A stretch of DNA of 64,000 bases from NCBI GenBank assembly GCA_030141605.1, contig JAQGDQ010000880.1:1-64000 (forward strand), read 5' to 3'. A model generated the notes under the pieces. That model saw only the letters and a program-made list of their open reading frames with translations, ran no database searches and had not been told where the DNA came from. Shown here piece by piece: positions 1 to 45,418 of this stretch; within the stretch, counting starts at the first letter, position 1; each line of letters begins with the position of its first letter. A program made the position numbers and the translations under genes. Source of the DNA: Tubiluchus corallicola. Lineage: Eukaryota > Priapulida > Priapulimorpha > Priapulimorphida > Tubiluchidae.

Positions 1-511
1 ATTGATCAACAATAATTTGCATTTAGCGGAGTTAAGTATGGTAGTGAACGGACCTGTTTTTGGGTTACTATGGGTAAAATGCAGTAGCAGTGTCGCACAG
101 ACTACACTGTACAGACTTTAGTTTCATTCATATCGTATCATGGCATAATAATATAAAACATTTCACACCTCAAATTTGGTTCAAGCAAGATGTTTCCTAA
201 ACTACTGTGCATGCTTTTTGTAGATGTCTGATTCTTTATCTCATGTTCACATACAATGCTAAATGCGGCCAAAAAAATATGCAAGAGTTTTCCAGCATGC
301 CAGATGATTTTGTAAGCATATCTGTCACTTCATTATACTTGTGAAACAAAATTATTGTTGCATTGCTGATGTGCTTACCATAATCGTGAGCAAGCGGCAT
401 TTGTTGTATAACAAGACAATTACCTTCACATAAATAAATGCAATTTATAGTGCTCTTCGAGGATAGACATTTACAAAAAAAGTGTTCTGCCTCCAAACAT
501 ACCTGGAGATA
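1..511. other. No feature recognised
   Basis: AT-rich sequence at the window edge. I see no coding exon with credible splice sites, no RNA gene and no repeat structure. The 86-codon minus frame at 236-496 has no recognisable composition and is treated as chance. Confidence 0.4.
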
Positions 512-1180
512 TTAATATAGGAGACCTTCAGTGCATAAATATTTGTCTAGAGCATTTTTGAAACAGTTGATTGTGTGAAGTCCTATGACTTCTTCCTGTA
601 GGGAATTCCATAGAACAGTTTCAGCATTAGAAAAGCTGTGCTTGTATCGCTCGGCTTTAGCTCTGTGTTTGGAGAGTTTGAGAGAGTGACCTCTGGTGCA
701 AGTGTGATTTGAGGTGACGAAAGTTTCATGGTTGATATCGATGTGTTCACGTAAAATCTTGAACATCTCGATCAGTCGACCACGTCGTCTATGAGAAGAG
801 AGTTGATGGAGTCTAAGACGTTGTAATTTCTCAGTATATGATTTACTGTCAAGTCCTTAGATCAGAGTGACTGTTCTCTCTTGCACTCGTTCTAGGTTGA
901 TGATGTATTTTTGAAGTATGGATCCCAAACTTGATTTACATAATCCAAGAGAGGTTTGGCGATACATACACAAAGTGGTAATATTACATGAGATGATCTT
1001 GAGGAAATTGAATTTGATATGAGTCTGAGAAGTTGATTGGTTTTCTTCGCTTTGCTAACAATATGGCTGCGAAAGTTGAGACTGGTACCACTTATGAGTC
1101 TTAAGTCTACTTCTAGGTCAAATATTGGTAAAGTAGTGTTATTAAAGTGATACTGATGGTGACTGTTGTTATGCCCCACA
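512..1180 (-). mobile_element. Degenerate LINE 3' end (reverse transcriptase C-terminus)
   Basis: Read on the minus strand, the pieces 892-1179, about 770-890 and 512-766 give successive parts of the C-terminal region of a CR1/Jockey-group non-LTR retrotransposon polyprotein. Recognisable pieces are a degenerate copy of the segment after the polymerase core (LLDYVNQVWDPYF), then RLIEMFKILREH, then TRGHSLKLSKH, then LWNSLQEEV and FKNALDKYL. In intact elements these follow in this order. Here they are broken across frames with stops, so the copy is dead and 5' truncated. The family name is from motif recognition only. Confidence 0.75.
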
Positions 1181-2539
1181 TGAATGACCCACCGATATGC
1201 TATGACAATGCGTTTTAGCCTTTAGTTTACGAAATACACAGTTTGAGCACAATAAAATGAGCCTGAACAGAACTTACACGTTTCTAGTTCTACAGCATAG
1301 TAGTAGTACAACAATTCGTTGTCACTCGCCCTGATATAAAGGGATTTAGGCACCGAACGGATGGATAGTTTTTTACTTGAACGCAACAGTGTTACTATAG
1401 CATTGCTAGCCAAAAACAAAAAAAGATAAACGTAAAATTATAGCGGGTTAAATGACTTACCACTTAACACGAAGACACCTGCCAGGCTGCCTAACGCTGT
1501 GTAGCAATCTTTGAAAGTGTTGTTATAAATCCGATGACTGTGCATATTGCTAGTGCGGTTTTTGGCGTAAAATATCTTGTGGGTAGCTTTCTGTTATTTT
1601 GAAGTTCTGCCTGTCATAATAAGAGTTATTAATAACAATAATTTTCATATTCTTTCATACAGTTAGCAGACATGGCTGCAGCTTACTCAATGTAATTCAT
1701 GATGAAATAATCTGATAATAATTGTTCTGACAAAGTCTTCTGTAAAGTGCAGATATTCGTCATTATTTGGGCTACCTATATTAAGAAAAAAATGAACCGT
1801 TTTCACTATTGACCAAGAATTAGAAATTCTGAATTTGTGTAAAAGCAAAAGTGAGCCTCTCAAAGCATCTAATTTATCATTGACTTTGGCACTCCGCACA
1901 GTTTATATCTAGCGCTTTGCAAATAACCTGACAACCAAAGTCTAACAAGCAGAACATGTTGAGATAAGGGACACAAGAAACTGATTCAAAACTTTTGCAA
2001 TGTAAAAACTGTTTTTAGTTTATCTATCTATTATAGTACTGCTACATTTAGTACAAATTCACCTTGTAAATTGGGCCTGTTTACAAAAAGCTGTAGTATA
2101 AGTAAAGATGTTAAAAAATAAAATAATTCAGCAATGACGTTATACGATATTAAGAAATTTCGTGTTATTTTACTCAGAAGCCAAGACACACTAATATTCA
2201 GCCATATAGTAAATGTAAATAGTAGTAACTTGGATACTAATTGCTGAAACTGTTAGGGTGTTACTTATTACCTTACAGAGTGGCCAGCACTAATGCTTAT
2301 TGTTATATGTTCACATGCTGGTTTATTAATTTTAAGTGAAAAAAGAAAAATTGAGCACACAGACACTACTTATCTTTTATTTACTGATTAAAATAATGTA
2401 CTGCTATAGCTCTTTAATAAAAATGGCATTTTTAATAAATGCAAAAAAAGTTAAGAACTCATCAAATAATCTGGTCAACAACCGGTTAATTCATAGCGTA
2501 AATTGGCTACAAATCGGATACAAAAATATTTTTAGGCCT
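1181..2539. other. Intergenic, no feature recognised
   Basis: AT-rich stretch without credible exons, RNA genes or terminal inverted repeats. The short minus frames at 1222-1419 and 1687-1899 match nothing I know. Confidence 0.4.
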
Positions 2540-2830
2540 AAGCTTTGTTGCTTCCAAGAAGGGTTGTTTGGATCAATGTATTTTTCTGTGTGGTTTTGCC
2601 AATGTTTATCCAAACGAGCCTTGAATTGAACTAAACTGGTGGACTCGACTTGCATAGGTTACATATTCTAATTATTAACTGCTCTATAGGAAAATACATC
2701 ATTCCTTTTGTTCTATCTTCTATTGAGCAGTTTAAATGAGTGTGTCCTCTTGTGCTTCGTGTATCCTGTATGTTAATATGCTGTTCAAATGTAGTCTGTC
2801 TATCCCAGGTAGTGTTCTATATGTAGCCAC
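2540..2830 (-). mobile_element. Second degenerate LINE 3' end
   Basis: On the minus strand the frame that passes TRSTRGHTHLNCSIEDR at about 2720-2770 is followed, after a frame change near 2650, by ESTSLVQFKARLDKHWQNH at about 2590-2645. TRGH followed by STxxFKxRLDKHW is the end of the reverse-transcriptase polyprotein in CR1/L2/Jockey-type LINEs. At least one frameshift and internal stops show a relic. The plus-strand frames covering the same bases are shadows. Confidence 0.65.
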
Positions 2831-3158
2831 ACCAGACAAGCCACTGTGTAGATGTAGCCAAAATGTTTGGTGTAACAAAAAGCCAGAAGTATTACTAACT
2901 AGTGAAATGGACGAGTTAGTACTAGTTGCATCAGTATCTTAGCGAATGAGTGTGTGGAGTATAGGAAAAACATGAACAAATACATTGAAGTGGGAAATTA
3001 CAACCAGAAGATTCCAATTTAAAAGAAGACTTTGCATCTTACTTTTATGTGCCCGCTTAAGTATGGTGGAGAGAGTCAGGAATTGCAATCGCAAAAACGT
3101 GTGTAACTGCCACCATTTTTAATATTTTGTATTTCCATTATTTTACAGGATTTTCACT
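2831..3158 (+). promoter_or_regulatory. Presumed promoter and 5' UTR of TAF13
   Basis: This is the interval just before the TAF13 start codon. I see no clear TATA box and no CpG-rich island. Assignment rests only on position; the transcription start was not located. Confidence 0.3.
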
Positions 3159-6100
3159 ATGGCGGAATTAACTGAACATGTAAGTAGCAACAGTATCAAA
3201 CTCGACAAATTCTCTTTCCTGTAATAATTTGTCATTGCTTATTTGTACATAACAGCTTGATGAATAATTGAAAATATTATTTATGACACTAATACAATGT
3301 ACTTGTTTATTACAGGTTGCTATAATTACTTTCATCCCCTCAGCTAGGGATATTCACACGAATTGTTAGTTTCATAAAGTGCCATTAGAGTGCACTAGTG
3401 CTGTGATATTGTGGTATTCACATTGTAAAAAAAGGGCAGTAGTGAACTGAGGTTAATCCCATTTTCTTTCTGAATTCCATCTGTCTCGGGTATTTTGCAT
3501 TAATTATGTCAGAGATGCTGAGACCATTGAATCTGTGCAAACCATCAGTGTAAATCAAATTTAAGTGTGAATTTATCTGCCTAGTCTTAGAGAATGGTTT
3601 TTGAAACATTGTTTTTAGCCATACTCACTTTGCGTAGTGTGCACTGTTATTTGCAAAAACTATTTGTGATGTGTTAGCAAGCTAGAGGAAAAATTTTGAA
3701 TCTCTTCCAAGTAGTCAGCACCTGAAGCTGAATGCTATAACAGTCCGCCTACTAGCGATTATTTGCTAGTTGCTGCAAGAACCTATCTATAAAAAGCCTT
3801 AAAGGTCAAATACAGCGTACTTTGTGAAGTTTCAGTTTTACAGAAAAACAGAAGGAAAATGACTATCTTTACTGAACGACGATCGTTTCGGCTACTAAAG
3901 CCTTTATCAAACTATAAATCATGCCAAAAAAAGAATAAATAGTACATTAATGATACAAAGGCACAAACCAAAACTACAAAACAACAGATAAGAATTTAAC
4001 TTATCAAAATAAACTAGTTTCGGTTTGATTCTTAGTCGTTGTCTCGGTTTTTGTTCTTGTTTTAGCGCGATTTATAGTTTGATAATGGCGTCAGTAGCCA
4101 AAGCGATTGTATCTCAATGAACATGGTGATTCCTAGAAGCTGACTCTTTCGTCTACGAAAGAAAATGCTCCAACTAAGATTTTCTGATGCTTTTAACTTT
4201 TTCTTGGTGGTGTATATAAGAGGAAATCTGGTGTGAAGGTAGTGTGGATTTCAGGAGAAAGTCTGAACTTCATTTTGCGTGGTTATCGCGTGTCACATTT
4301 CACCGTGTAGCATTATTTTCAAATCCAGCGTCACAGAAAGGACACGGTATTCAAGGAAGCTGTTGCTAGCACATTTGTGTAGTCTGCGATTTTCACGAAC
4401 ATAGTCCAACAAAATGTTTTGGGGAAATTGCAACTTCGATGCCTGATTTTATTAGAAAGGAAACCATGAAATTTAATAAAATTAGTATCAAATTTTAAGC
4501 TATCATTGACTCTTATAATTAAAGAAAAGTTATTTTTACATTGAACTTGGTCTTTAAACATAAACCAGTATCGTGAAATGTAGTTACTGTCGGCATAATT
4601 CCGATTTATTCTTCAATTGTGATTTTGTAAACTACTGTATGTTATTGTGCAGTGCAAGCCAAGCTCAAACTTTAACAAACTTTGATCACTTCAGCAGGTC
4701 GAAGAGCAACACGAGGAGGGAGAACACGAAACTGAACATGTGGACGTGTTAGCCAGGGACCGGAAGCGCATGTTTTCCAAAGAATGTATGAAAACTAATT
4801 ATTAATAGTCTTTATTTTAAGCTTGTTATTAATGATTGAATGATCCCCCCATTTATTAAATTTTGGAACCAAGATGTCACATTAACGAAGGTCAAAGGTT
4901 AAGTATACACACGAATGCTTTTTAACTACAACTGTCAGGTGACGTGTGGGTAAAGAAAAGCCATCTCCAGCATTAGTTTAGTAACATCAGTTGTTTATGT
5001 GAATTTTACTAAATTATGCATTAGTCTGTGCGTACAGTGATTTACTCACAGAATCTTACTTGGGAACAAGAAAAAATGAACTCCCTAAGATTCTAGTTAG
5101 CTGTTAAAACTGTTACTATTACAATAGCATCGTGAGGCATTGTCAAGTGTACACAAATGCATTGTTTGGTACACTTAACCTTTGACCTTTTCACGATCAT
5201 CATCAATCGCCGACACTATGAAAAGGCTTATTGGCTGGTGAGCTGTAAATATGTGTTACCGCTGATTGACCTTACCCTCGCTCCCACCTCCGTTCACTGA
5301 TACCTTTCTGTAAGCTGCATAGGTAGTATATGAAAGAAGCCACATGCGAACTGTTCACAGACTGCATTGCTTTCCTGATGCTTGTAATAGGTAGTTTTCT
5401 ATGAGTTTTTTGCTACGATATCTACATTAGTTGACTGGGTCAAATTGTGTCTCAAGAGTGTTTAACTGCTTTTTCCAAGATTAAAAATATGGTGTAATTC
5501 CATGAGTTAGTTTCTATCAAAGACTGTGTGTGTGTTCCTAAGGACTTGAACATGTTTTATTCACCTGTAGCTTGATACTGCATCTTGTCATTGAGTAGAA
5601 ATAATGCTGTGTAATTAAGATTAGCAGTTTGTTAGTAGTTTTCTTTCACGTGTTTAGACATACCCAAAAGTTATTAAATTAGGACTTGTTAGGATTAATA
5701 GAACTGAGAAATCTAGTGGTGTTCGGATTTATCTTGGAAGCAAAAGATCATGGTTCAAATCAAGGCTGGGTCACTTTTATTTCTTTTCTCCAAGTTTTTT
5801 TCAGAATTTCAATAATTTTGGGTTCTTTTTCTGTGATACAGTACAGTGAACAATAATAATTAGAAGTTTTACAAAATAATTAGAAGTTTTTCACTAATTC
5901 ATAAATGCATCACCAAAAGTAGTACAGTAGGATACTTTTTAAAATTAAGTGCCTGTCAATTACTAAAGTTTGTCAAAAATATATTAAAAACATTTCAAAA
6001 AATGTCTCTGTAGCTTTATTGAATTTTAGGTAGGCATTGTTTACCAGAGCTTAACTTCAAGTTTTGCCACTTCTGGATAGATTATTGTAGCTGAATATAT

Positions 6101-8585
6101 ACTGTTGCTGATAAAGATTATAATTTAGATCAAGCTCTAGGTGGCAGCACTTAGGAACCGGGCAACTAATAGCTGTACTCAGGTGGAATGAAATTTTCAA
6201 CTTGGGTTAATATTTAATCAAAAACCAAAGGAGTTGCGTACAGATGGGCATAGTTGCAGTAATGACTTCAGCTATGAAGTTTTAGTGGTTTGGAGTTTAT
6301 AAAATTGTTTATTAAGTAATTTGTTTAAGAAACTGTTGTAGAGTAAGAGGTAGACCTAAGAAAAACTGAGGAAGAGAAAGTTTATTGGTTATCAGTAACG
6401 ATATACATCCTTGCTCTTATAATTTTCCTTCACCACTCTATTGTGATTTTAAATTCCTTGCAAGATTGTACTTAATCAATAAAAAAAATAGATTTTCTCT
6501 TATAATTCTTAATTAATCATTGCCAAAATTCAATGGGTTATTGCTTGTCCCATGCCCCACCCCTCCACTTAGCTTTGTAGAAATTGGTTATGTGTTTTTT
6601 AAGTGATTCTGGTGGCTGACAGAAAAAATGATGGTGAAAACGTAACTCCATGGCACAGGCAACTAATCACATTGCTAAACTGCAGCACTGTTGGTGTTTT
6701 CTTTTCTCTGTCTTTATTTTACACTGAGATTACGGGACTGACAAATGCACGAATTTTAGTTCTGTACAACTTTGAGAAAGAACCCTTTTATGGAGTATTA
6801 TAATAATTTATCTTTGGAAGCTTGGATGATTTATCTTATGCGGTTTGCAATGTTTTTGCAGTAAGATGTATGATGTATGGATTTGGTGATGATAAAAACC
6901 CTTACACAGAGTCCGTTGACATGTTGGAAGATCTTGTCATTCAGTTCATCAAAGAAACGGTATGTTTTGTTAGTAAACGATTTTTCTTATAAGAGCATTT
7001 TATACATTTTAATGCTAATTTAAGTTATTGGGTTTCTATTTAGTTTTTAAATAGTTTCCAATCATTTAAGTCTTTCTCCAGTTGGGAGTTCAAACCAAAA
7101 CAAACGTTTACACAAACGCTCTGCAACAAATAATCAATATTTATGCCAGCTACTAGGTTTTATAGACTTACACTATGTGTTAATAGATTTTTAACTGCAG
7201 TGATGCATGATCATGTGCTCATGGTATCTGGTTTAGTGACAAAGTTAAAAGTGGAGGGAAAAGCTTGTCAATGGACAGGTGAAACAATTTGGTATTTGCT
7301 TCAGTGGGGGTTGACTCGTCACGACCATCCATCTTGAATAGGACATTTGATTGACTGCAGGACTTTGGCTTGCAGTATTTCTAATTGTAAAAAAAAAATA
7401 TTCAATTGATGCTGCAATCAGCTCATGCAGCTTTAGCCACGCTTTATTGTTTTTACTGTATATGTAAATTCTGTGTAAAACCAAAAGCAGCAGTTTGGAT
7501 TTTCCTTGCCTTAGTTTCACTGGAAATTGGTAGTGTGAAAATTAAGGAAGTAAATGAATAACTGGTATTTCAAGTGCCAAACCAGTTTAGTTGAATAATA
7601 TGTTCACTATTACAATGCATAAACTTTTTCTGTCTTATCTATCTATTTTGATGTCTGTTTTAGTAGAATGTTATATAGCTAACATCAGCTTCATTTGTTT
7701 AATATCAGAAAACCCAGCAGCTAACACTATAGGAATCTGCTATTCTAACGTTAATAGATACATAGTTTGGACGCTTCATTGTTTTTACTCAAATCTCAGA
7801 TCCGAATCAGTATTTTTAAAAATGGTTTTGCTTTCCTTAAGCTAAAAGATTTTTGTTCATCTCAGTTCAAAAATGATGGTTTGGTGCATCTTTTGTCATT
7901 TAGTTAAACAGTAATCATTCCGTTTTGCAATTAGTCTAGATAACAATGGTACAAATTTTCTTTATTGCTTACATGTTGTTGTAGTCAGCCATTCCACAGT
8001 TCCACGATTGATCATAATCGTTAAAAGGTCAAAGGCTAAGTGTACCAGACAACACATTTGTGTACATTGACAACGCCTCACAGCTCATGCTACTGTAATG
8101 GTAACAGTTTTAACAGCTAGTTAGAACCTTACCTAGTTCATTTTTTCTTGTTCCCAAGTAAGATCCAACTAGTAAATCACTCCACACTCAGACTAATGCA
8201 TAATTAAGTAAAGTCGACGTAAAACAACTGATGTTTCTGAACTAACGATTGGCGTTACCCACATGTCACGTGACGATTGCAGTTAAGACGCGTTACTGTG
8301 GTACACTTAACCTTTGACCTACAGCAACTGCGCATGCATGCAACGAAATTGTGAAAAGGCTTATTAAACCTATTTGTGCTGCTAAGGGCGACTAAATAAT
8401 TGCCTGTTTCTGTATTACAGACACTAAAGGGAATGGAGACTGGAAGATCGGGTCGAGTACAAGTAGAGGACATCATATTTCTCATCAGAAAAGATCATAA
8501 GAAATACAGCAGAGTGAAAGAATTGTTAACTATGAATGAAGAACTAAGAAAAGCAAGAAAAGCTTTTGATGAGGCTAAATATTAA
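3159..8585 (+). CDS. TAF13: TAF13, TFIID subunit 13 (histone-fold protein)
   Basis: Four exons: 3159-3179, 4698-4785, 6862-6959 and 8421-8585. They join in frame through GT-AG introns into 123 residues, against 124 in human. TAF13 pairs with TAF11 through a histone-like fold inside the general transcription factor TFIID, in the nucleus. The acidic, Glu/His-rich N-terminus is encoded by exons 1-2. The conserved core starts at FSKELRCMMYGFGDD, runs through NPYTESVDMLEDLV and GRVQVEDIIFLIRKD, and ends at ELRKARKAFDEAKY, closely following the vertebrate protein. The start is the only ATG that opens the frame, in context CACTATGG. Exon 2 has a CAGCAG tandem acceptor that could add one Gln. Introns 2 and 3 each carry one copy of the same MITE in opposite orientations. 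Identification is firm; exon 1 (seven codons) is less certain. Confidence 0.93.
4692..4697 (+). other. NAGNAG tandem splice acceptor of TAF13 exon 2
   Basis: The acceptor reads TCAGCAG before GTCGAAGAG. Splicing after the first AG (4694) adds one CAG codon (Gln) without changing frame; splicing after the second (4697) omits it. Both products keep the acidic N-terminal tail. Confidence 0.6.
4888..5189 (+). mobile_element. MITE copy A in TAF13 intron 2
   Basis: A roughly 300-bp element bounded by inverted copies of AAGGTCAAAGGTTAAGT (4888) and ACTTAACCTTTGACCTT (ending 5189). It has no coding capacity. The same sequence lies reverse-complemented at 8025-8321. Similarity to copy B continues about 40 bp past 5189 up to AAAAGGCTTATT, so the true terminus may be further out. 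Superfamily not assigned because no clean target duplication was found. Confidence 0.75.
8025..8321 (-). mobile_element. MITE copy B in TAF13 intron 3, inverted relative to copy A
   Basis: Starts AAGGTCAAAGGCTAAGTG and ends CACTTAACCTTTGACCT. The interior is the reverse complement of copy A: for example TTCATTTTTTCTTGTTCCCA here matches TGGGAACAAGAAAAAATGAA there. Flanking similarity continues to GTGAAAAGGCTTATT on the right. Together the copies can pair across exon 3. Confidence 0.75.
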
Positions 8586-8934
8586 ACTTCTGTGTCATGG
8601 CTAGACTTTGGACAGATGTGTAATAAGTCTGGAAAGGCCAGTGACTGAATGATAAAATGAATGGTTTTTAAGCTACCCATATGGAATGCTGCATGCTGAA
8701 GGGAACATCTGCAAATTTTTGGCTTGGCATTTGGTATGATAATTTGAGCTGAAAAGTGGAACTCGGAACTTGGCAAGACGTACATCTTTGGTCGATGGTC
8801 ACATCACTCATTCGTTATCGATAGTCAGTTGTTTGCTTTTAACATTGTTTAAAAATCCCAAAATTCTGTTGTGGAACAACCATGAGACAGAGAGTCACTT
8901 TTCAACATGTAGAAATGCTAACTGTAGATGCTAC

Positions 8935-8940
8935 AATAAA
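8935..8940 (+). terminator. Candidate TAF13 poly(A) signal
   Basis: AATAAA 350 bp after the TAF13 stop codon. A second AATAAA lies at 9232-9237. Which one is used cannot be told from sequence. Confidence 0.45.
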
Positions 8941-9358
8941 ACAAGCATTTTGCAGTGTATACATTTCACGGTGGAAATAAGCTTGTCTGTGTCAATAATA
9001 ACGAGTATTTGGAACAAACTGAGATTCTTTCTAAGAAATTAAGCCACATCAGAGTGATGATATGTCAGTGCCTCAATGCGAATATACAGAATGTAATGTG
9101 CGCGTTTTTCCAAAAAGCTAATATCTGGTAAAGAAACTATAATTAACTAACTGTGAATGTAAACAAATAATCAAATCTTGAAGAGCTGATGAAATTCACT
9201 GTGCAGATTTTTTTCATAGATTCATAAACTGAATAAAATTATTTGGCCTTAAATACCTTTCTCACTATATTTGTTTTAATTTATGAATGATTTCATCAAA
9301 GCGTTGTACTGTATCAGTCATTAATGATAAGTGTTTTGATATCATGTTTCAGTGTGAC

Positions 9359-9778
9359 CAGGGGTGTATCAAGACTTTACGACGACCTATGGTTAATAGT
9401 TCTATTCCACCCATCTCTATTGTGAAGTTATGGTTGTTTATTTAATGATCAGATTAATCAATCACTTATGGTGTATTAGAGACACTATTAACCTAGTTTC
9501 TACGTGGTCATTATTATTTAGATGTATTTGCATATCACTTATATTCATGCAGGCTGTAACTGCTTGTTATGTAATATTTTGCATTGTTCATTATGTGGCA
9601 CTTATATAACAGTTATGCTCAGTAACTGTCAGTGGTGTGTTATTTAATGTGCCTTTTACATGAATATGAAAGAATACACATTTTCCGAGGAGAATAAGAA
9701 TTTTTTCTAAAATGTGACTCCCTCAAACTTTGGCGCCCTAGGCTATAACCTAGTTAGCCTATTGGTTAATATGCCCTG
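9359..9778. mobile_element. hAT-like non-autonomous transposon
   Basis: Begins CAGGGGTGTATC and ends ATATGCCCTG. It is flanked by AGTGTGAC (9351-9358) and AGTATGAC (9779-9786), an 8-bp target duplication with one mismatch. The CAGGG/CCCTG ends and 8-bp duplication are hAT traits. The 420-bp interior has no transposase frame. It separates the convergent 3' ends of TAF13 and the minus-strand gene. Confidence 0.7.
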
Positions 9779-9977
9779 AGTATGACACTCCACGATCTTA
9801 TACTTAACTCTACAATGTCTTCATTATATATTTCCATAATTAGTTAAACATAAAAATAAACTGCCAATTTTTGAAATATTATCATGAAGATTTTGTTCTG
9901 CACTGGATACAAGTTTTAGTAAAATTTCATGCTACTGGTCTGTAGAATTAAACAAAAGTACAAGTAATGGCTGTTGT

Positions 9978-35300
<25,323 letters not shown>

Positions 35301-36240
35301 TTTATTGACTCTGCCAGATGCATGGGGTCCCTGGCTTTAAGGAATGATCCCGAATAAATACTTGGAGAAACCCGGATAGACTGACGCAACGTTTACATGG
35401 GATATAATAGTCGAAATAATAATGCAATCAAAATGAAATGCAATTATTAATAAATTATTATTTTGACTCAATTATAAATCTTTTTAGCATTTTTCGACAA
35501 GTCCATTGTCCAGTTGAAAAAACATTGTGAAACGTCAAAAGATGAATAAATTGGACAAACAATAAATTTAAATGCCGTTACTAGAATTAAAGAACTAGGC
35601 GTAGTTTTATATTGTTCTGCCTTTATTTAGAACAAATTGTGATATTGTTAGAACTTGCTGCTTGACAGTTAATTGACATCAGGGACAGACTTCTTGCAGC
35701 ATTGTACAGAAGTATCCTTATTGGTAACGCACTAGTTTAGGCTTTTCTCTAACGTTTCAAGTTAAATTTTGAAAAAAGACATTGTTAAATAAAACTAAGA
35801 CACTACCTAGTTTTCTTAATTGCCAACATTTAATTCACTGCTTATGACAAATTTGGCTATTGTCACTCTCTATGGCGTGATATAATATATATATATATAG
35901 GGGTGATATGATATAGTAATATAATGGCGTGTATTTCAAATACGGTCAGGTATTCTGATATCGTTTAATATCAAAATAAACGTCTGAATGTACTAAAAGT
36001 CGTTTGTACCGATTATAATATTTTAGAGATAGTTTATAAACAGAAAGATCGTGTCCACTGAGAGTCAGTTCAGAACACACGACTGACTGGATTGTAGAAT
36101 CTTATAAATTTGATCTTTCCCTATGGCATGAAAATGTTGGCAAAGCAATTTCACATTGCTAATGTTGTATTATTAGTTAAATGTGGCCACAAGGAGGAAG
36201 AAAAAAATTCGTTTACTGCCGTGACATTGCTGTCAAGCAA
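35301..36240. other. Intergenic 5' region of the minus-strand gene
   Basis: Upstream of the minus-strand gene start and downstream of the tRNA-His gene. It presumably holds the minus-strand promoter. A short TA run lies at about 35881-35899. No clear TATA or CpG island identified. Confidence 0.35.
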
Positions 36241-36312
36241 TGCCGTGACCAGGATTCGAACCTGGGTTATTGCGGCCACAACGCAATGTACTAACCACTA
36301 TACGATCACGGC
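36241..36312 (-). tRNA. tRNA-His (anticodon GTG)
   Basis: The minus strand gives a complete 72-nt cloverleaf. The acceptor stem GCCGTGA pairs with TCACGGC and is followed by discriminator A. The anticodon arm is TTGCG-TTGTGGC-CGCAA (anticodon GTG). The T arm holds GGTTCGAATCC, a consensus B box. The D-arm sequence TAGTGGTTAGTA supplies the A box. It is close to animal tRNA-His; the extra 5' G is added after transcription. A T7 run on the minus strand about 25-30 nt downstream (36211-36217) can end Pol III transcription. A second short copy of TGCCGTGAC at about 36217 suggests a partial duplication of the 3' end. Confidence 0.95.
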
Positions 36313-36640
36313 TAATACGGTAAACGATGGTTTACTTGGTTTAGAAAGCTTCTTGTATTGCATCGCTGCGTTGCAAACACTCTGTGTAGCCGGTTGTAAT
36401 TCTATCGTGTTATATAATTTCTTGATTCTTTTCAAACTAACAATAATTGTAAATTTAAATTCATAACGCTAGAGCACCAGCTGCTTTTTTTAATTGACGG
36501 CACCTAATTCACAGCAGTATTTTTAGTTCGTATTATGCTAGGCAATCAATTAAAATTTTCGTCAATTATGTGCAGGATTGGTACCTAGAGTTTGCAGTTA
36601 ATTTTTATTCTTTGCTGGCAGAGGGCAGCATTTATGCTGC

Positions 36641-36659
36641 CTTTTTAGAGTTTGTCATT
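36641..36659 (+). promoter_or_regulatory. Possible TOP-type transcription start of RPL24
   Basis: CCTTTTTAG about 20 nt before the inferred ATG fits a C followed by pyrimidines at the cap site, as in 5' TOP mRNAs for ribosomal proteins. It depends on the exon 1 choice. Confidence 0.35.
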
Positions 36660-44581
<7,922 letters not shown>

Positions 44582-44602
44582 TTGTACAAATGGAAGTGTA
44601 AA

Positions 44603-44608
44603 AATAAA
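44603..44608 (+). terminator. RPL24 poly(A) signal
   Basis: AATAAA 22 nt after the RPL24 stop codon, giving a short 3' UTR as is usual for ribosomal protein mRNAs. Confidence 0.7.
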
Positions 44609-44619
44609 TTATTTAAAAA

Positions 44620-45418
44620 CTTATAAAATGTGCATTTGTGTGTTTTGTATAACTTTGTACTGTTTAAATTTTAGCTTTTTTTGTAATAGATCTTTTTACG
44701 TTAATTTGTACAGCCCGATCTGCAACTTCCTGTATATGCAGTATGTAAGGCAGCTTGCATTTTAGATATTAAGTTTGGATTCTGTTGTGATTTGCTTATG
44801 CCATAAGAAGAAATGAGAGGCTTTCCGATTTCGTTTTTGGAACAAGCCATTTACATTGATACACTCGATACATTTTTCCTGCTACAAAGAATTATTGATA
44901 TCATCTGATGACCAATATTATATTGTTTCCAACATTGTGATTTGGAGATGTAGAACACATTTCAATGAAGCAAAAGTGATAAATGACAACAGATAGCCAA
45001 TAACCAACTGTCAGAGGTAAAGGCACTATTCTTATTATTGTCCAAGCGATTCATTCATTAAGTGATGCCATCGTTTGGGAACAGAAATGCCATGCAACTA
45101 CAATTCAAGAAAATAAAATTATGATGAATTGCCATACAGTGAGAAAGAATTCTGATGTGACAGTAACAGAATTACAGATAATCCGTACTGAATTGTGCAC
45201 AAAATTTGCTCTAATTTAATAATAACTAGTGAGCGTTTTTGACTGTGTGAAAAGCTGTGGTAAGATTCTGTTTCTGTGACAGGAGATGCTTTAAATGACA
45301 GCTTTTGTTTTGTATTTACAAAATGAAAATTGTTTTCAGAGTAATTAACAATAATGTATGTTGTTAACAGTATGTAAGTACTGTTCTTTCTGCCTCGATT
45401 AACAGTTTCAAGGAAACC
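44620..45418. other. Intergenic, 3' of RPL24
   Basis: No feature recognised. The 131-codon minus frame at 45119-45514 runs into the dispersed repeat that follows and is not credible as a gene. Confidence 0.35.

Noticed and set aside
5700-5775. tRNA-like sequence with TAGTGGTG and GGTTCAAATC
   Set aside because: A B-box-like word and a possible anticodon stem are present, but acceptor and T stems do not pair. At best a very old tRNA-derived relic.
8582-9042. Frames in the TAF13 3' region
   Set aside because: They lie in the presumed 3' UTR after the well-defined TAF13 stop and have no known motif.
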